Shown: positions 1-12,117, numbered from the stretch's first letter. The stretch is 64,000 bases of DNA from Tetranychus cinnabarinus (GCA_022266195.1 WHVY01000001.1:10044001-10108000), one strand, 5' to 3'. The notes: generated from the letters alone by a model not told the origin. A program made the numbers and translations.

Positions 1-1894
1 TGACACAATATCAGATAACTTTGGAATTTGATTCAACTTTTTTTTCTCCAATTTCGAGTTGTAACATTTACTTTTTCAATTTTATTGCATCCATCATGAT
101 GAATGTTTGAATAATAGAATACTGATAAAGGAGCAAAGATGAAATGTTGAATGAAAAGGTAGCGTGTTAAGGTAAACAGTTGACTTGGAAAGAGGAAGAT
201 GAGAAAAGGTAAATTGTGAGGAAATTAACGTTACTTGGAGTTTAAATTTTATTTAAATTTTCCACTTTTCTTTTTTTTTTAAATCGAGTTCTTCTTGAAA
301 TGATAAACAAGTTAACATTTGTTCAACTGTCATAAACATGGAAACATTTTTCGGTGTAAAATGTTAACAGATGAAAATGGAGGCAAACAATGATTGAAAT
401 AATTGCTTCCAACATGATCACAATGGAAACATTATCAGAATAAAAATTGAATGGAAGAATGAAAAAAAAGGTGAAGAGAAAAGTTCAATTCAAGTTTGTA
501 AACTAATCAAGGTTGATGGTTATGAAAGAGATTTCTTCTTCTTCTTCTTCATCATCTTCATCTTCATCTTCTTCTTGAAACATATTTCATTTTAAAGGGT
601 AAAGATGAGCTGATGATTGGAATAAGATGAACCCAAACGGAATTAGGAATTGAGCTGATATTGACTGTTATTTATATTTGTTATCAAGTGAAGGAAGATG
701 GAGCATTGATGAGAATAGCATGAGACTCAATGAACAGGAAAATCATATTATTCAGCGTTATTTTATCTTCTATTAAATGGAATGAAGAGAAAGGATGAAA
801 AGCAAACCAAGATTGAGTGCTGAGAAGATGATGAAAAGAGGCAAAAACGCTTTTCCCTTCAACCTTTTGTTTCTCACTGTTAAATGTATTTACAGGTTAA
901 CTCTTGCAAATTGAATGTAATACCAATGCATATGGAGATAAGTTGACTTTTGTTTCAATTGAAGGTGAAAGTGAAACATCTTGAAACCCAGAACTTTACT
1001 CCCTGTGAAACTCCCTGAACAACTGCAACTGTCTTTGGTTATTGGTTTAATTCAATTTTACTTTTCACCTTTTAATTCAAATTTAACCTCAATTCACTGA
1101 CAATGTTGAATGATGAAATTAGGAAATGTTTTGATAGAAAATTTTGGAAAAAAATTATTGTTCTTTTTGCTACAGTTGAGTTTGAGGAGAAAATTTTCAT
1201 TCAATTTCATCTCTTTTTGTGTCAAAATATTGAACATGATTTTGATTTGAATGTTTGCATTGGCCATCACCTGCATCTACTTGGCTTACAAGAGGTTTAA
1301 TCGTCACTTGTGTAGGAGTTTAGTTAATCATCTTTTTGTTGCCTTCAAATGCATCAGTTTATGTTTTGTTTTGCTGACAAAATCGAGCTTTTTTTACTAT
1401 TATTAGACCATTATCAAAATTTTTGGATGACAAGAAAAGATGACGATAAAAGTGATGAAAATGTTTTCATTTCTCTCTTTTTCTGGTAATAACAATTTAC
1501 ACCAAATTTTACTGCAAATCTCATCAAGTGGTTTATCATCAGTTGAACCAGTTTGTTATGTTAACTGAAAATGTCCAGAAACATTAAACCTCTATTGATG
1601 TTGTTTAGTTGATCGTATGCATTCAACAAAAGCTATGAAAATTGAGTAATCATGTCATGTCAGAATCTTTGGTTCAGGCTAACATTGATTGAGCAATTTT
1701 GTTAATCAACATTTTGATTGGCTTTCATTATGATGCCTTCAATAGTTTATTCAGAATCTTGATCGATGTATTAATATTAAAAAAGATTTAGATAATTTCT
1801 GGTCTTTCAAGAGAGGCGAGAAAATAACTATTGATTGGATTGAGTTTTGTACAGTTGTTGTGGTTCTTGTTAACTTGGTCTCAATTTTGTCTCA
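1..1894. other. Non-coding stretch, no gene seen
   Basis: AT-rich sequence with no ORF that resembles a protein family on either strand. Two overlapping ORFs of 60 and 65 codons near 1094-1300 are low-complexity and lie antisense to each other, so I treat them as chance. A CTT/CAT-type microsatellite runs from about 535 to 577. Confidence 0.6.
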
Positions 1895-2260
1895 AATATT
1901 AAATAGTTCATCAGTATCGAAGAATGATTTTTGTGGCTTTAATTTGGATCAAATTATCAGATACATTTCATCGATTCAGTTCTAAATGAACAACTGTTTT
2001 GTGGGAAAAGAGAAATAGATGAACTGTAATTGTAACTCCAGAGTAAGCTAAGATGGAAATTGATTCTTGTTATTCAATTTAACTTGATAACTTTACTAAA
2101 GATCATAATCCGTACATTCAGTAAAATATTGAGTAATCATTTGTGGTTCATCAAATCCATAATCAATAATCTTTTGAGCTTGGAAGTTGTTTGAAGAACG
2201 ACTTTCATTCCAGAAGGAACTGAATTAACTTGTTAATTTAGCCAAACCAATTTAATAAAT
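1895..2260 (-). pseudogene. Lipocalin last-exon relic with duplicated 3' flank (copy 1)
   Basis: On the minus strand, about 2210 down to 2140 resembles the lipocalin last exon: a start like KVVL and later the remains of DYGFDEP, with an internal deletion and shifted frame. The 3' flank (1895-2130) matches a second copy that is split by a transposon (3600-3760 and 5902-6085). This intact copy therefore shows what the transposon's target looked like. No full exon remains and nothing suggests expression. Confidence 0.55.
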
Positions 2261-2356
2261 TTTATTACAAATGCAAACTTTAGTCGAATCGAGCAGTGCG
2301 AATAAAAAATATTTTAAACATTTAATTAATGCTTTGAAATTGTCGATTCGTCAATG

Positions 2357-3388
2357 TCAATGTATGTGCCAAGAATCAGGATCGAAATCTGTAAAACCAG
2401 TAAGGTTATGAGCAACCAACTCTGGTTTTTTCCAATCCATAACCAATCTATCTTGAACCTCGTCTGCTATCGTCATGCTTCGTGATCTGAGAACGACTCT
2501 CTTTCTCTCTGCAAAAGAAGATTCGATGTAAATGCAATTTAGCTAATGAGAGATACAATCAAAGAAACTCACCTTCATGAGTAAGAATCACCTTACTTCT
2601 CAATTCGTGTGTTGAATCTGTGTTTTTCCCTTCACTCAGAACGAGCACTCACATTGATTAATCTAAATGAGTACGCAAAAAGAGCACTCAAAATTAATAT
2701 TCGCTTTGATAAACAGTCCGGATTCGTATGAAATCATGAATTATTGGAAAGACCATTTAGAAAGGAGCAACAATTAAAAAATCAACAAAAAAGATGCAAA
2801 AACACAATAAAGGGAAAACTAAGCACATGAAATTTGAAATCGGTTCATTGGTGTCGTAAGTGGTCGACACTCCATTCAACCTCCTTTCATTTACAGTTTG
2901 TTATTCAATGTAAACTCTTCAGTTTGACCAGCATTTTTTATTCCTTTGCATTTTCCTTTTTGCTTAATATAAATATCGGTCGATTGTTCACAATTGACTG
3001 TTCTCACTCTTTCTAAATTGTGTTCAACCATTGTTAATTGATTAAGTAGTGTGTACTCTAACTATTGTAACTTAAACTTACTCTACCTGGAATAAGTCAA
3101 ATTACAATACTTAAGATTAGAATTTAAACTTTGTATTTTGCCTATTAAACGAGCAAACCAGATTCGAAATTGACCAGAAACCCCTGAAAAGCCCTTCGAA
3201 CCTTTTTACTTGGCAAATCACAATCAAACCAAAGAGTCAGTTCATGTTTTGATTCATTAAAAGTACAGTGAAAAAGTCATTCTTTCTCTTATGTCAACTC
3301 TTTGATCGCAATTGAACCAAGTTTTTCAATCTGTTTAGTCAAAGTTCTGCAAACACTTGAAACTAACACAAAAATAAACACTTTCACG
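2357..3388 (-). pseudogene. Degenerate lipocalin gene
   Basis: A decayed minus-strand member of the apolipoprotein D-like family. The last exon (about 2508-2357) still aligns along most of its length but has lost about 16-17 bases in the helix-coding part. The Cys of the usual TGC motif is now Phe. A scrap of exon 3 with its donor is visible near 2570-2585. The signal-peptide exon (about 3388-3318) keeps a hydrophobic VKVFIFVLVSS-like run, but the ATG has become GTG and the Cys-Pro segment is gone. No exon 2 is recognisable in the 700 bases between. Its 5' flank (3445-3555) matches the flank upstream of lipocalin 2 (8817-8920), so it arose in the same duplications. Confidence 0.6.
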
Positions 3389-3761
3389 AGCATTTATTCA
3401 TCAACTCACTGAATTGCAATGCAAATCAGGTCAACTGCATTTGACTTTATATAGACATTTATACTGCGATTAAAAAATATCATTCAATTGTTAACATTGA
3501 ATCGAATTTAATATTAGGATCAAGTTTTATTCATTGGAAGATCACATTTTGAGCTACAAATTGTAATTGTTTGCAATAATTACAATGATACCAATTGATT
3601 TTGTCTTGAATATTAAGTATTTTATTGGTATAGTATCGGAAAATGATTTTCGTGGGTTTAATTCGCATCAATTCATGTCGCATTCGTTAAATCAAAATGA
3701 ACAACTGCTTTGAGAGCAAAGAGAAATGAATGAAATTTAATTGTAAACTAAAGTAAGCTAA

Positions 3762-3864
3762 CAAGGGAACTGTCAGAATTGTTAAGCATTGATTTTATTG
3801 ATTAATATCTTAAATTGTTGGCAGTGATCAAGTTACAAAAAGTGAAATTTATTTTTTCTGTCAT
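3762..3864 (+). repeat. Left terminal inverted repeat of the transposon
   Basis: 103 bp, starting CAAGGGAACTG and ending at the TCTGTCAT that is also found reversed at 5796-5803. It pairs with 5796-5898. Confidence 0.85.
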
Positions 3865-3951
3865 TTGAATGATAGACGAGAAATTCGAGTAATTAGTTTA
3901 TCATGGATGGCTTGGCTTAAAGGTATCAAAATTTTTCAAATTAGTTTTTTT

Positions 3952-5523
3952 TCACTGCCATTCAATATTTTCTGGGCTGGAGTCACCTTCTTCACGTTCT
4001 GCAACGTTATGATAGTGATAATCTTCAAAGAAACATTTTTGACAAAGACATTTACGGCAATCAGGCCATGAACATTTTACGAATGTAATTCTTGCTTTGC
4101 AAGCTTCACAAATGTAATCATTGAATGCGAAGCAAATATCATTCAATCCTTGAAAAGCATCAACTTGAACATCAAATCCACCCTTGGACCAAGCGTATTT
4201 AAACATATTACGAAAATGAGGAGATTGAAACTGATTCAAAACCAAAGAATTCATTCTGATGATATTATTTCTATCATGTAAAACGATTGGATTTTGATCC
4301 ATCAATGCTCGCTCCTGAAACTTTTTGATAAATGTCTTCCACTGTCGGAAACAGTATAGGTCGAGTGGCTGCATAAAACCAGTTGCACCAGCAGGTATAG
4401 TGAATGTCTTGATTGTTTTACCGTCAATTTTATAAAGATCTTCGTTTTTTTGACCAGTCCAAGAGTCGATTACAAGAACTGAATGGTTAGCAACTGATGG
4501 AGAATAGACTTCAGTAATGAACTTCCGCATCATTGCTGTGTTCATTTTTCCTGATCCAGAACAAGTGACATATAAATTATCCGGCTTGAACAATCTAGCT
4601 TGAACTTGAGGCCCAAATTCACCATTTGTTTCTTTCAGACAAATCAAAGCTTTCTCACCAATATTTCCACTCATCGAAACAAAAGGCATTACAGTGTATG
4701 AGTGAGTTTTAGCATTTGTATTTCGGACTAACCCAATGGTGTCCTTTTCTCCTTGGTGGGACAAGGTTCGAGCCGTATGTAATTCGTAGGCTATTCCTGA
4801 TTGATCCGCATTATACACTTGGTCATCACTTATTCCATTCTGGCTTTTGTATTCGCCCAATTCAACAATAACAGCTGTAGCATTAGCTTCTACTTCTTCA
4901 TGGTTTAACAAATTGGTTTTTGTTACAAATTTAGTAACTCGTCGGGAGACAATTTTGTTATTACGCTTGAAACGAGCTATCCAACTATCACTTGCTCTAA
5001 AATCTTCCAAGTTGACAGCTCTTGATGCTTGTATAGCCCAAAGCTTTATAGTCACATCATGGATAGCCAAACCAGCTACACGAGCTTGCTTAAATTTGTC
5101 AAACACTGTTGAAGTAACTTTTTTCATCTTTTCATTCCTGGTTCCATTTTGGGCATAATATTCTCGGAAGCGTGTAATGTAGATTGGAGCTTTTATTCTG
5201 GTATATCTTTTCATGATGGTTTCATTTGAGGGTCTATTTTTCCTTGAATCGATCCAATTTAAAACTGAAGTAATATAATCCAGTGAAAAACCATCGTAAA
5301 CCCTCACTTCGTCACTGGTCATAACAAATTCTTCTTCTTCCTCCGATTCAACAAATTCCAAATCATCTTCATCGAGGATTTCAATGTTTTTGTTTAGTTG
5401 AGCATCCAGCATAATTGAATGAAATGTTTTCGCCAAAGCAAGTTCTTCTCCATTAACATCGGGCTCTTCACCTCTGGATAGTCTTGTCAAGCATTGGATA
5501 ACATTTGAAGCACAGAAATGCAT
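3952..5523 (-). CDS. DDE_1 (pogo/Tigger/CENP-B-like) transposase
   Basis: A 523-residue transposase that would bind the element's inverted repeats and catalyse cut-and-paste movement. An acidic N-terminus (about 45-75) precedes a CENP-B/Tc5-type helix-turn-helix at about 139-200 (VFDKFKQARVAGLAI to SWIARFKRNN). The DDE_1 catalytic core spans about 230-400. Its likely acidic triad is D240 (YNADQSG), D353 (VLVIDSW) and D388 (QPLDLY), giving a 35-residue gap between the last two. The C-terminus (472-505) is a Cys/His cluster (CEAC, CSWPDC, CLCQKC, HYH) that looks zinc-binding. A splice donor near 5592 and an acceptor just before the ATG suggest one intron in the 5' untranslated leader. No stops or frameshifts are seen. 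Host-gene co-option cannot be excluded, but the intact inverted repeats argue for a mobile element. Confidence 0.88.
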   Translation of the reverse strand: MHFCASNVIQCLTRLSRGEEPDVNGEELALAKTFHSIMLDAQLNKNIEILDEDDLEFVESEEEEEFVMTSDEVRVYDGFSLDYITSVLNWIDSRKNRPSNETIMKRYTRIKAPIYITRFREYYAQNGTRNEKMKKVTSTVFDKFKQARVAGLAIHDVTIKLWAIQASRAVNLEDFRASDSWIARFKRNNKIVSRRVTKFVTKTNLLNHEEVEANATAVIVELGEYKSQNGISDDQVYNADQSGIAYELHTARTLSHQGEKDTIGLVRNTNAKTHSYTVMPFVSMSGNIGEKALICLKETNGEFGPQVQARLFKPDNLYVTCSGSGKMNTAMMRKFITEVYSPSVANHSVLVIDSWTGQKNEDLYKIDGKTIKTFTIPAGATGFMQPLDLYCFRQWKTFIKKFQERALMDQNPIVLHDRNNIIRMNSLVLNQFQSPHFRNMFKYAWSKGGFDVQVDAFQGLNDICFAFNDYICEACKARITFVKCSWPDCRKCLCQKCFFEDYHYHNVAEREEGDSSPENIEWQ

Positions 5524-5795
5524 CTACAAATAATATTCAAAACGATTGCAAACTTTTAAAAACAATCAAAACATAGGATTTAGCCTTACCTTGATTTTTG
5601 ATGAAATAATCCAATTGAAACAATAAAATTTTTATTCGAAATTGACTTTTTAAAACTACTCAAATAAAGTTGCTTAAATATCTAGACAAAGAACGGGGTT
5701 GAAACCGAAAACAGGCGTTGGCCCAAAGGGATCATTGATATATAACGCTTAGTGGGCCAAAAAGGTAATTCGTTGATTTGCGCTTAATTATTATG

Positions 5796-5898
5796 ATGAC
5801 AGAAAAAATAAACTTCACTTTTTATAACTTTATCATTACCAACAATTTGAGATATTAATTATTAAAATCAGTGCTTAACAATTCTGACAGTTCCCTTG
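5796..5898 (-). repeat. Right terminal inverted repeat of the transposon
   Basis: 103 bp, the reverse complement of 3762-3864 with about ten mismatches. It lies upstream of the transposase and so probably also carries its promoter. Confidence 0.85.
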
Positions 5899-5901
5899 TA
5901 A

Positions 5902-6085
5902 GATGGAAATTGATTCTTATGATCAAATTCAACTTGATAACTTTGCTAAAGATCATTATCCGCACATTGAGTAAAGGTTTGTGGTTCATCAAATCCATAA
6001 TCAATTATTTTTCGAGCTCATACATTGTTCGGAGAAGTGAAGAGCGATTTTCATTAGAGAGGTACCGAATTGAATTGTTAATTTA
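5902..6085 (-). pseudogene. Lipocalin last-exon relic (copy 2), flank split by the transposon
   Basis: A minus-strand relic paralogous to 2060-2240. It keeps a stretch reading like IIDYGFDEPQ, with frame breaks elsewhere. The rest of its 3' flank lies on the far side of the transposon (3600-3760). It sits directly 3' of lipocalin 1. Confidence 0.55.
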
Positions 6086-6334
6086 GCCGATCCGATTGTG
6101 GTTCTACTTAATTGTTTATGATGAAAATTGATGGACAATAATTGAATGCAATACGATAAACTTTGCTAAGCAAGATACGATACTCTTACTGTTATATCAG
6201 CTCAAGAAAATCACTTTAAATATAGCAATTTGATGCTTTTATTCAATTTTATTGCCAAAATGTGGAAATAAAAAATCAATCCCATTTTTGAACAACGCTC
6301 AATATTGTCAAACTAAACAATGTCAATGTTTATG

Positions 6335-7179
6335 TCAAAAAACAGGATCGTAATCTTGGCAGCCAGTAAAGTTATGAGCAACCAAATTTGGTTCAGCGAA
6401 TCCATATTCAACTACTTTCTTAACCAATCTATCTCGAACCTCGTCTGACATCGTAATGTTTCTTGATCTGAGAACGACTTTCTCTGCGAAAAGAAGATCC
6501 GATTTACATGTAATTTAACTTATAAGAAGTTAACCAGATATTTAATAAGAAACTCACCTTCATGAGTAAGACCATCGTCATTTGCACATCCAATTTCAAC
6601 TGCATAGCTGTCATAATCAGTGTCTAAAACGTAAACACTATTGTCATCTCCTAAAAATGAAGAAAGAGGTTTAAATGAAATCAATTCTAGCGCATTTCAA
6701 TCAAAACCTTGATTCAACAGCTTGATAGAATGCAATGATAGAAGAATCAATAAAATGGAAATTAAAACTTACCTGCATCGTAAAGCAAGCGAGCATCCAC
6801 ATCATAATCAGTTTGCCAGAGTGCATATAAACAGAAACTATAAGTATGATATCCCAATGGCCACATATAATAGTTGACAGAAAACACATGTTTATCTTCA
6901 TCATAATCACGATAGTAGGACAATTGACATCCCGAGTCACTGCCACAATCCGTATAGTAATTGGAACTTGTATAAGTATCCCACCATTTACCACAATACT
7001 GTTTAGGGAAAGGTAAATAGTTAAAATGAAAATATTCACTATTCTGTAGATCAACTTACTCTGTTTGGATCAAAGGTTTCAATCTGTTTTATCTTGATTG
7101 GACAAGGTCCATCAATCTTTGCGGACTGTCCAACAGCGAGAAGAACATTTAAAACAAACACAAATACAAACATTTTCAT
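6335..7179 (-). CDS. Apolipoprotein D-like lipocalin 1 (secreted)
   Basis: Four exons: 7179-7060, 6998-6773, 6650-6558, 6483-6335, with intron phases 0, 1, 1. They give 195 residues, the usual lipocalin size. The protein should be secreted and carry small hydrophobic ligands in an eight-stranded barrel. Seen: a signal peptide (about 1-19, MKMFVFVFVLNVLLAVGQS), the lipocalin first motif FDPNRYCGKWWD at the exon 1/2 joint (compare G-x-W), the second motif YVLDTDYDSYAVEIGC in exon 3, and the C-terminal LRSRNITMSDEVRDRL segment followed by a Cys near the end (GCQDYDP). Family members nearby have Leu where this one has Cys before GKW, so it may have an unpaired cysteine. The ligand is unknown. All splice sites are GT-AG. 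Confidence 0.9.
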
Positions 7180-7720
7180 TGCAATAACTCACAAGTTGAC
7201 TGTTTAACTAACTATGCAAGTCTGTTGATACTTCTCGTGTCTTGTAAGCATTTAAGTACTGAAATTATTGAATAAGAATAATAATGCCAAAAGATAATTC
7301 AGTTCAATCCTAGTTTTTCCAATAATCCTTTTGATAAGCGATTATAAAAATTTAAACTTCCATGTTAGTGTCAAAATTAGTCATAACTACTCAGATTCAA
7401 CTCGAATTGTACTTGTTATCAAATCAAAATCATGAATTATTCCAATCTTTCAATGCATTGTGCAGCATAGAAAACTGCTGATAATTGTGTAAGGCTGTCT
7501 GCTATTGATTCTAGTTTTGCATTTCAGATGATTTTTTCGATACCGATACTTATGGAAATTATAAGAAAGGATTCGATACTCTTACTGCTATGTTCAACTC
7601 GATGAAATCACTTAAATGTATAAATGAATGACAATTTGTTGCTTTCGAATCTAATTTATAGAAAAAATTGTGTTGAATAATACAAAAATCATTTTGAACA
7701 CTTTAAAATTGTTAATTAGA

Positions 7721-8511
7721 TCAATTTCTATGCCAAAAGCCTGGATGCCAATCTGGGCAGTCAGTAAAGTTATGAGCAATCAAATCTGGTTCAGCAAATC
7801 CAAAATCAACTATTTTCTTAACCAATTCGCCTCGTAACTCGTCAGAAATTGTCGTATTTCGTGATCTGATAAAGACTTTCTCTGTGGAAAGAAAGAAGTG
7901 ATTTACATGTAATTTAGCTCATCAGTGAAATATTTAATAAAGAAACTCACCTTCATGAGTAAGACCATCGTCATTGGAACATCCAACTTCAACTGCATAA
8001 CTGTCATAATCAGTGTCTAAAATGTACAGACTATTGTAATCTATTGAGAATAGACGAAAAGGTTTCGATTAAATAGAAGTACTGGCAAGTACAAATGATT
8101 ACTTACCTGTATCGTAAAACAGATGAGCATCCACATCAGTATCAGTTGTGTAGATTGGGAATGAGCATAAACCCGTGTAATCCGATCCGAAATAATAGTT
8201 GAGGTAGAATGAATGAGTATCATCATCATACGCACGATAGTCAGTCGCTTGACATCCCGAATCACTGCCACAATCCCTCACATACGAGTTGGAGCCAGTG
8301 TAAACATCATACCATCCACCCAAATACTGTTTAGTAACAAGCAAACATTGATTTTGATTTACAAAATGCACTATTCTGCACATCAACTTACTCTTTTATG
8401 GTCAAAAGTTTGAATCTGTGTGATCTTGATTGGACAAGGTCCATCAACCTTAGCAGACTGTCCAACAGCCACAAGAACACTTAAAACAAACACAAAAACG
8501 TACATTTTCAT
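7721..8511 (-). CDS. Apolipoprotein D-like lipocalin 2 (secreted)
   Basis: Four exons: 8511-8392, 8326-8107, 8040-7951, 7881-7721, phases 0, 1, 1, giving 196 residues. It has a signal peptide (MKMYVFVFVLSVLVAVGQS), the first motif as HKRYLGGWYDVY (GGW instead of GKW), the second motif as YILDTDYDSYAVEVGC, and a C-terminal EKVFIRSRNTTISDEL block. The C-terminus is longer than its neighbours and ends in WHPGFWHRN. It lies head to tail with lipocalin 1, whose start is about 540 bp downstream of this stop. Its leader and 5' flank match those of lipocalin 1 and the 12.7-kb pseudogene, so these three form one duplication subgroup. It is likely an extracellular carrier of unknown ligand. Confidence 0.9.
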
Positions 8512-8579
8512 TGCAATAATTCACAAGTCAACAGTTTAACTAATTATGAAAGTCTGTTGCTACTCCTTGTCTCGCACAA

Positions 8580-8592
8580 GCATTTAAATACC
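8580..8592 (-). promoter_or_regulatory. TATA-like box upstream of lipocalin 2
   Basis: TATTTAAATG on the minus strand about 70-80 bp before the ATG. A related TACTTAAATGC (7250-7260) is in the same place before lipocalin 1. Both are followed by a conserved leader containing ACAGACTT and ending ATTGCA before the ATG. This is a sequence resemblance only. Confidence 0.4.
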
Positions 8593-9112
8593 GAATAATG
8601 GCCAAAGATAATTCAGTGCTTTTTTAGTTTTTCTTATTAACTCTGAGATTCTTCAGATCGTTTTGTGATAAACCGATTCGACTAACAATGAAAACAATGA
8701 AAACTTGCATGTTAGTATCATAATTAAGCAGAACTATCCAAATTTAACTCGAATTTTGCTGCTTATCGAATCAAAATCATATTCCAAGAAGTATTCCAAT
8801 CTTTCAATGTAAGCATAGACATTTATGGACATATTGCGATTAAAAAGCATCATTCAATTGTTAACATTCAATGGAATTCAATATTAGGAAGTTTTATTCA
8901 TTGGAAGATCACATTTTTCACCTGAAAAATGTCATTGTATTCATCATATTGATTAATAAACTCGAGTTGCACAGAGTGATAATTGCTTGTAAAATTATTA
9001 ATTGCATTGAGCTCAGTTGTTGGTAAAACAAAGTCAGTAAACGGAATCAACATTTGAATTCAATTTTTCATCTTTTTTTGATTAATTCCTTTTCTCTTCT
9101 CTTTTTTACCAG

Positions 9113-9337
9113 AAAATTGAAAAACCGTTTCTTACAGCCGTTAAGGATACTTTAGAGGATCGCTATACAGATAACATGGAAAATATATACAAAATTACTG
9201 TTCATTTTATTCTTGAAACGCTGATAGCTGGTTATGAGGAAGGTGAAGCCGAAGAAGGCAATAATGCATCAACGGGTGAAGTCAACTTAACAAGATCGAC
9301 GAGTAAAGAAGAAACAGCGGAAAGGACAATCAATTAA
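9113..9337 (+). CDS. Globin terminal exon (orphan, 3' part only)
   Basis: An acceptor (TTTTTTACCAG, ending 9112) opens a 75-codon frame in phase 0 that ends in TAA. The first 42 residues (from KIEKPFLTAVKDTL to ETLIAGYE) fit globin helices G-end to H. The length and the phase-0 boundary match the classic globin last exon after the G7.0 intron. A charged tail of about 32 residues follows (EEGEAEEGNN to ERTIN). AATAAA at 9341-9346 could serve as polyadenylation signal. No upstream globin exons (haem-binding E and F helices) were found on the plus strand here. The gene either starts before this window with lipocalins nested in its intron, or only this exon was duplicated. The identity rests on pattern recognition. 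Confidence 0.55.
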   Translation, partial: KIEKPFLTAVKDTLEDRYTDNMENIYKITVHFILETLIAGYEEGEAEEGNNASTGEVNLTRSTSKEETAERTIN

Positions 9338-11111
9338 CCAAATAAAGTGTGTTTTGTGATTGATCAGTGATCATTCAAAAGACCCTTACGGACCAATTTT
9401 CATCGAGAAAAACATTTGTGATTGTCTTACAATCAATGTAAAATCATGTGAAATGCCAAGCCATATTGAACTGCCAATGGAAGTAAATTGTTGTGACTTT
9501 GTGTTTCTCGTCTTCTGATGCTTTTTATTTCTGGTGCTTATTCTTCATTTTCCTGGTTCTAAACGATTCATTCTGGATGTTTTCTTGGATAACAAAAGAT
9601 TTTCATTTCATCTCGAAATTGGTTCAAAATGAGATTGAACATTGAACAAGTAACCGTCCACAAAACATGAAACAAACATGGATCAACAGGGAAGGTTTAA
9701 GTTTGAAACTTCATCAAACAGAATCAGAGTAAATTGTAAAACAGTAAAACAGTGAATCTGGAAATGTTGATTTTAGCTCATTTCATGAACTCTTGTCCAA
9801 AAGTAAAATCAGTTTGTCAGTTCAACTTATAAATACCATTAATCGATTGTTTTTCTTTACCTTCATCTTCGAGTTGATCGATTGAGTAAAGAATAACAAA
9901 TATTGCGATTTCCAGGATGGAAGCTTGTTCATATGCATATTAATATCTTTCATCTTCATCTTTTCAATCGAACGGTGCAAAACTTAAAATTGATGAAAAT
10001 GTTGTTTAAACTGGAAAAAAAGTCAATCTTGCATTTACATGAGTCTCTTTTATTGAACAGGAATAACTTGAATAGAGTAAACATTTACTTTTTACTGTTG
10101 AACAACTGATAAACAGTTGAATTGACAAAATACAAAATAATAACTTTTTCATTTTCAACGAAAAAAAAAGTGTTTGAAATTGAATTGAAATCTTCATTTA
10201 TGAACAATGAGACTCGGTTTATCAGCATTCAACTTCATTTTTCCCTTTTTGCTCTTTTATTGCTCTTCTCTCTCTCTCTCTCTCGATCTGTAAATTAACA
10301 TTGAACAATGTAAATTACAATTCAACAATTAATCATCAGTTTAATTTTTTGTGTTCATTAAAACATACATAAATGTATAAATATTGTTATTATCAAATGT
10401 ATTATAAATCATTTATGAATAATATAATTGGTGGAAAATGTGAAAATTTGTTTCTCTTCTTTTCGTTTTTTAGCAAAAATCAATCAAATAAACAATTTGT
10501 TCAATTAACTTCAACTTTTGTGTTTTATTCAATTGTAAATGTTCATTTTAATTCAACTTGAAATCATTCAAAGGATCAATTTATTTTAGATTGTTGATTA
10601 AGAACCTAAAAATGGAATAATCATTGCAAGATTGAAATCTTTTGGAGCATCTTTTCACGTGGTTTGATTCTGATTGTTAATTTACTCTAATTTGATTGTT
10701 TCATTGAATTCGTGTTAATCTAATTGAGAATCTAGCCTTGAATGAACAATCGATCACTTGAAAAGCAATGAGATTGTTATTCATTGTAACAATGTAATTG
10801 AAATGATAACAACTTAATGTTATCGAAAGTTTAATTTTAATAGTTTTAGATCACATAAAGGATAAAAGATTGAGACGCAGCAAATTCTTAATGAATAATT
10901 ATTTGAACCGTTCTGAATCGACCAACAGTGATCGAAGAGTCGAATGAATTTTGGGTTGATAAATTGTTTTCAGTCTATTTTTAATTTTGAAGATCAATAT
11001 AATATTCAATCACTTAGATTTTGTCATATTTGATTATTTGTGGCTTTTCAACTATTATTTGTTGAATGATACAGAAATTCAGTTTTTGAACAACACTTTA
11101 AAATTATCAAT
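9338..11111. other. Non-coding stretch downstream of the globin exon
   Basis: AT-rich with no convincing gene. A CT microsatellite lies at about 10266-10284. Small ORFs near 9903-10197 and 10373-10561 are low-complexity and have no recognisable domain. The block from about 11040 resembles the 3' flanks of the other lipocalin genes. Confidence 0.55.
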
Positions 11112-12117
11112 TTAAAAGTCAGGAGTGAAATCTTTACAACCAGTATAGTTATGAGCATTCAAATTTGGTTCAGCGAATCCATAATCAACTACTTTCTTGA
11201 CCAGTCTATCTCGAACCTCGTCTGACATTACGAAGTTTCGTGATCTGAGAACGACTCTCTCTGTGAAAGAACATCATGTAATTTAGCTCATAAGAAGTGA
11301 ACCAGATATTTAATAAACTCACCTTCATGGGTAGTTCCATCGTCATTAGAACAAGCAATTTCAACTGCATAACTGTCATAATCAGTGTCTAAAACGTAAA
11401 TACTATTTTTATCTATTCAGAATAAAGGGAAATGATGAAAATTAATTGTGATCGATTTCAATCAAACCTTTGAATTGAAGCATTTCCTTGCTAACTTGCT
11501 TTCCTGTTTCAAACTACTTGTTTTCATGATGAATATTTACTGAATCAAGTTTCTGATTTTCGCCAAATTTATATACCCTATTCTTGACCCTTCAATCTTC
11601 ATTTCCAGAAAATCTCATGCCCCTAGCTATTCTACTTCTCGAGAAATTCAATTCTGAACTTTTTGTAACATAATTTTTAACCACAGGTTAGAAGAGTCTT
11701 CTGATAGCAATGATATTGATTGAGTACTTGCCTCCATCGTAAAACAGTCCAGGATCCACATCAGAATCAGTTTGCCAGATTCCGAATGAGCATATGTTGG
11801 CGTAATCTGGTCCGAAGTAATAGTTGACATCGATTGCATGAAGATTTTCATCATAATCGCGATAGTAGGTCAATATACATCCATAACCACTGGAACAAAC
11901 GTCATAGGAGTTGGCATAGACATCCCACCATTTACCCAAATACTATTTAGTAATAAGTAAACATTTGAAATCAAAATATTCACTATTCTGTAGATCAACT
12001 TACTCTGTTTGGATCAAAGGTTTCAATCTGTTTTATCTTGATTGGACAAGGTCCATCAATCTTTGCGGACTGTCCAACAGCCACAAGAACACTTAAAACA
12101 AACACAAAAACATACAT
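11112..12117 (-). CDS. Apolipoprotein D-like lipocalin 3 (secreted, GC-AG intron)
   Basis: Four exons: 12117-12004, 11942-11732, 11412-11323, 11260-11112, phases 0, 1, 1, giving 187 residues. It has a signal peptide (MYVFVFVLSVLVAVGQS, two residues shorter because its ATG aligns with the second Met of the others), FDPNRYLGKWWDVY, YVLDTDYDSYAVEIAC, and a C-terminal ERVVLRSRNFVMSDEV block ending in GCKDFTPDF. Intron 2 begins GGAG/GCAAGT, a GC donor where lipocalin 4 has GTAAGA at the same spot. The rest of the donor is a perfect consensus, so GC-AG splicing is plausible. Intron 2 is also longer (319 bp) than in its relatives, with an extra roughly 200-bp segment. Reading through the donor would add a short tail and end the protein early. 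Confidence 0.85.

Larger units (their letters stand above)
3762..5898 (-). mobile_element. pogo/Tigger-like DNA transposon, apparently complete
   Basis: A 2,137-bp element bounded by 103-bp terminal inverted repeats (3762-3864 and 5796-5898) that differ at only about ten positions. The termini read CAAGGGAACTGTCAGAATTG. Each end is flanked by TAA (3759-3761 and 5899-5901), so the target-site duplication is TAA, or TA if one terminal base is counted differently. The paralogous empty site near 2045-2055 has the same flanks without the element. The single gene inside has an uninterrupted reading frame. Long, little-diverged repeats and an open transposase suggest recent, possibly autonomous, insertion. 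TA duplication is the norm for Tc1/mariner/pogo, so a 3-bp duplication would be unusual. Confidence 0.85.
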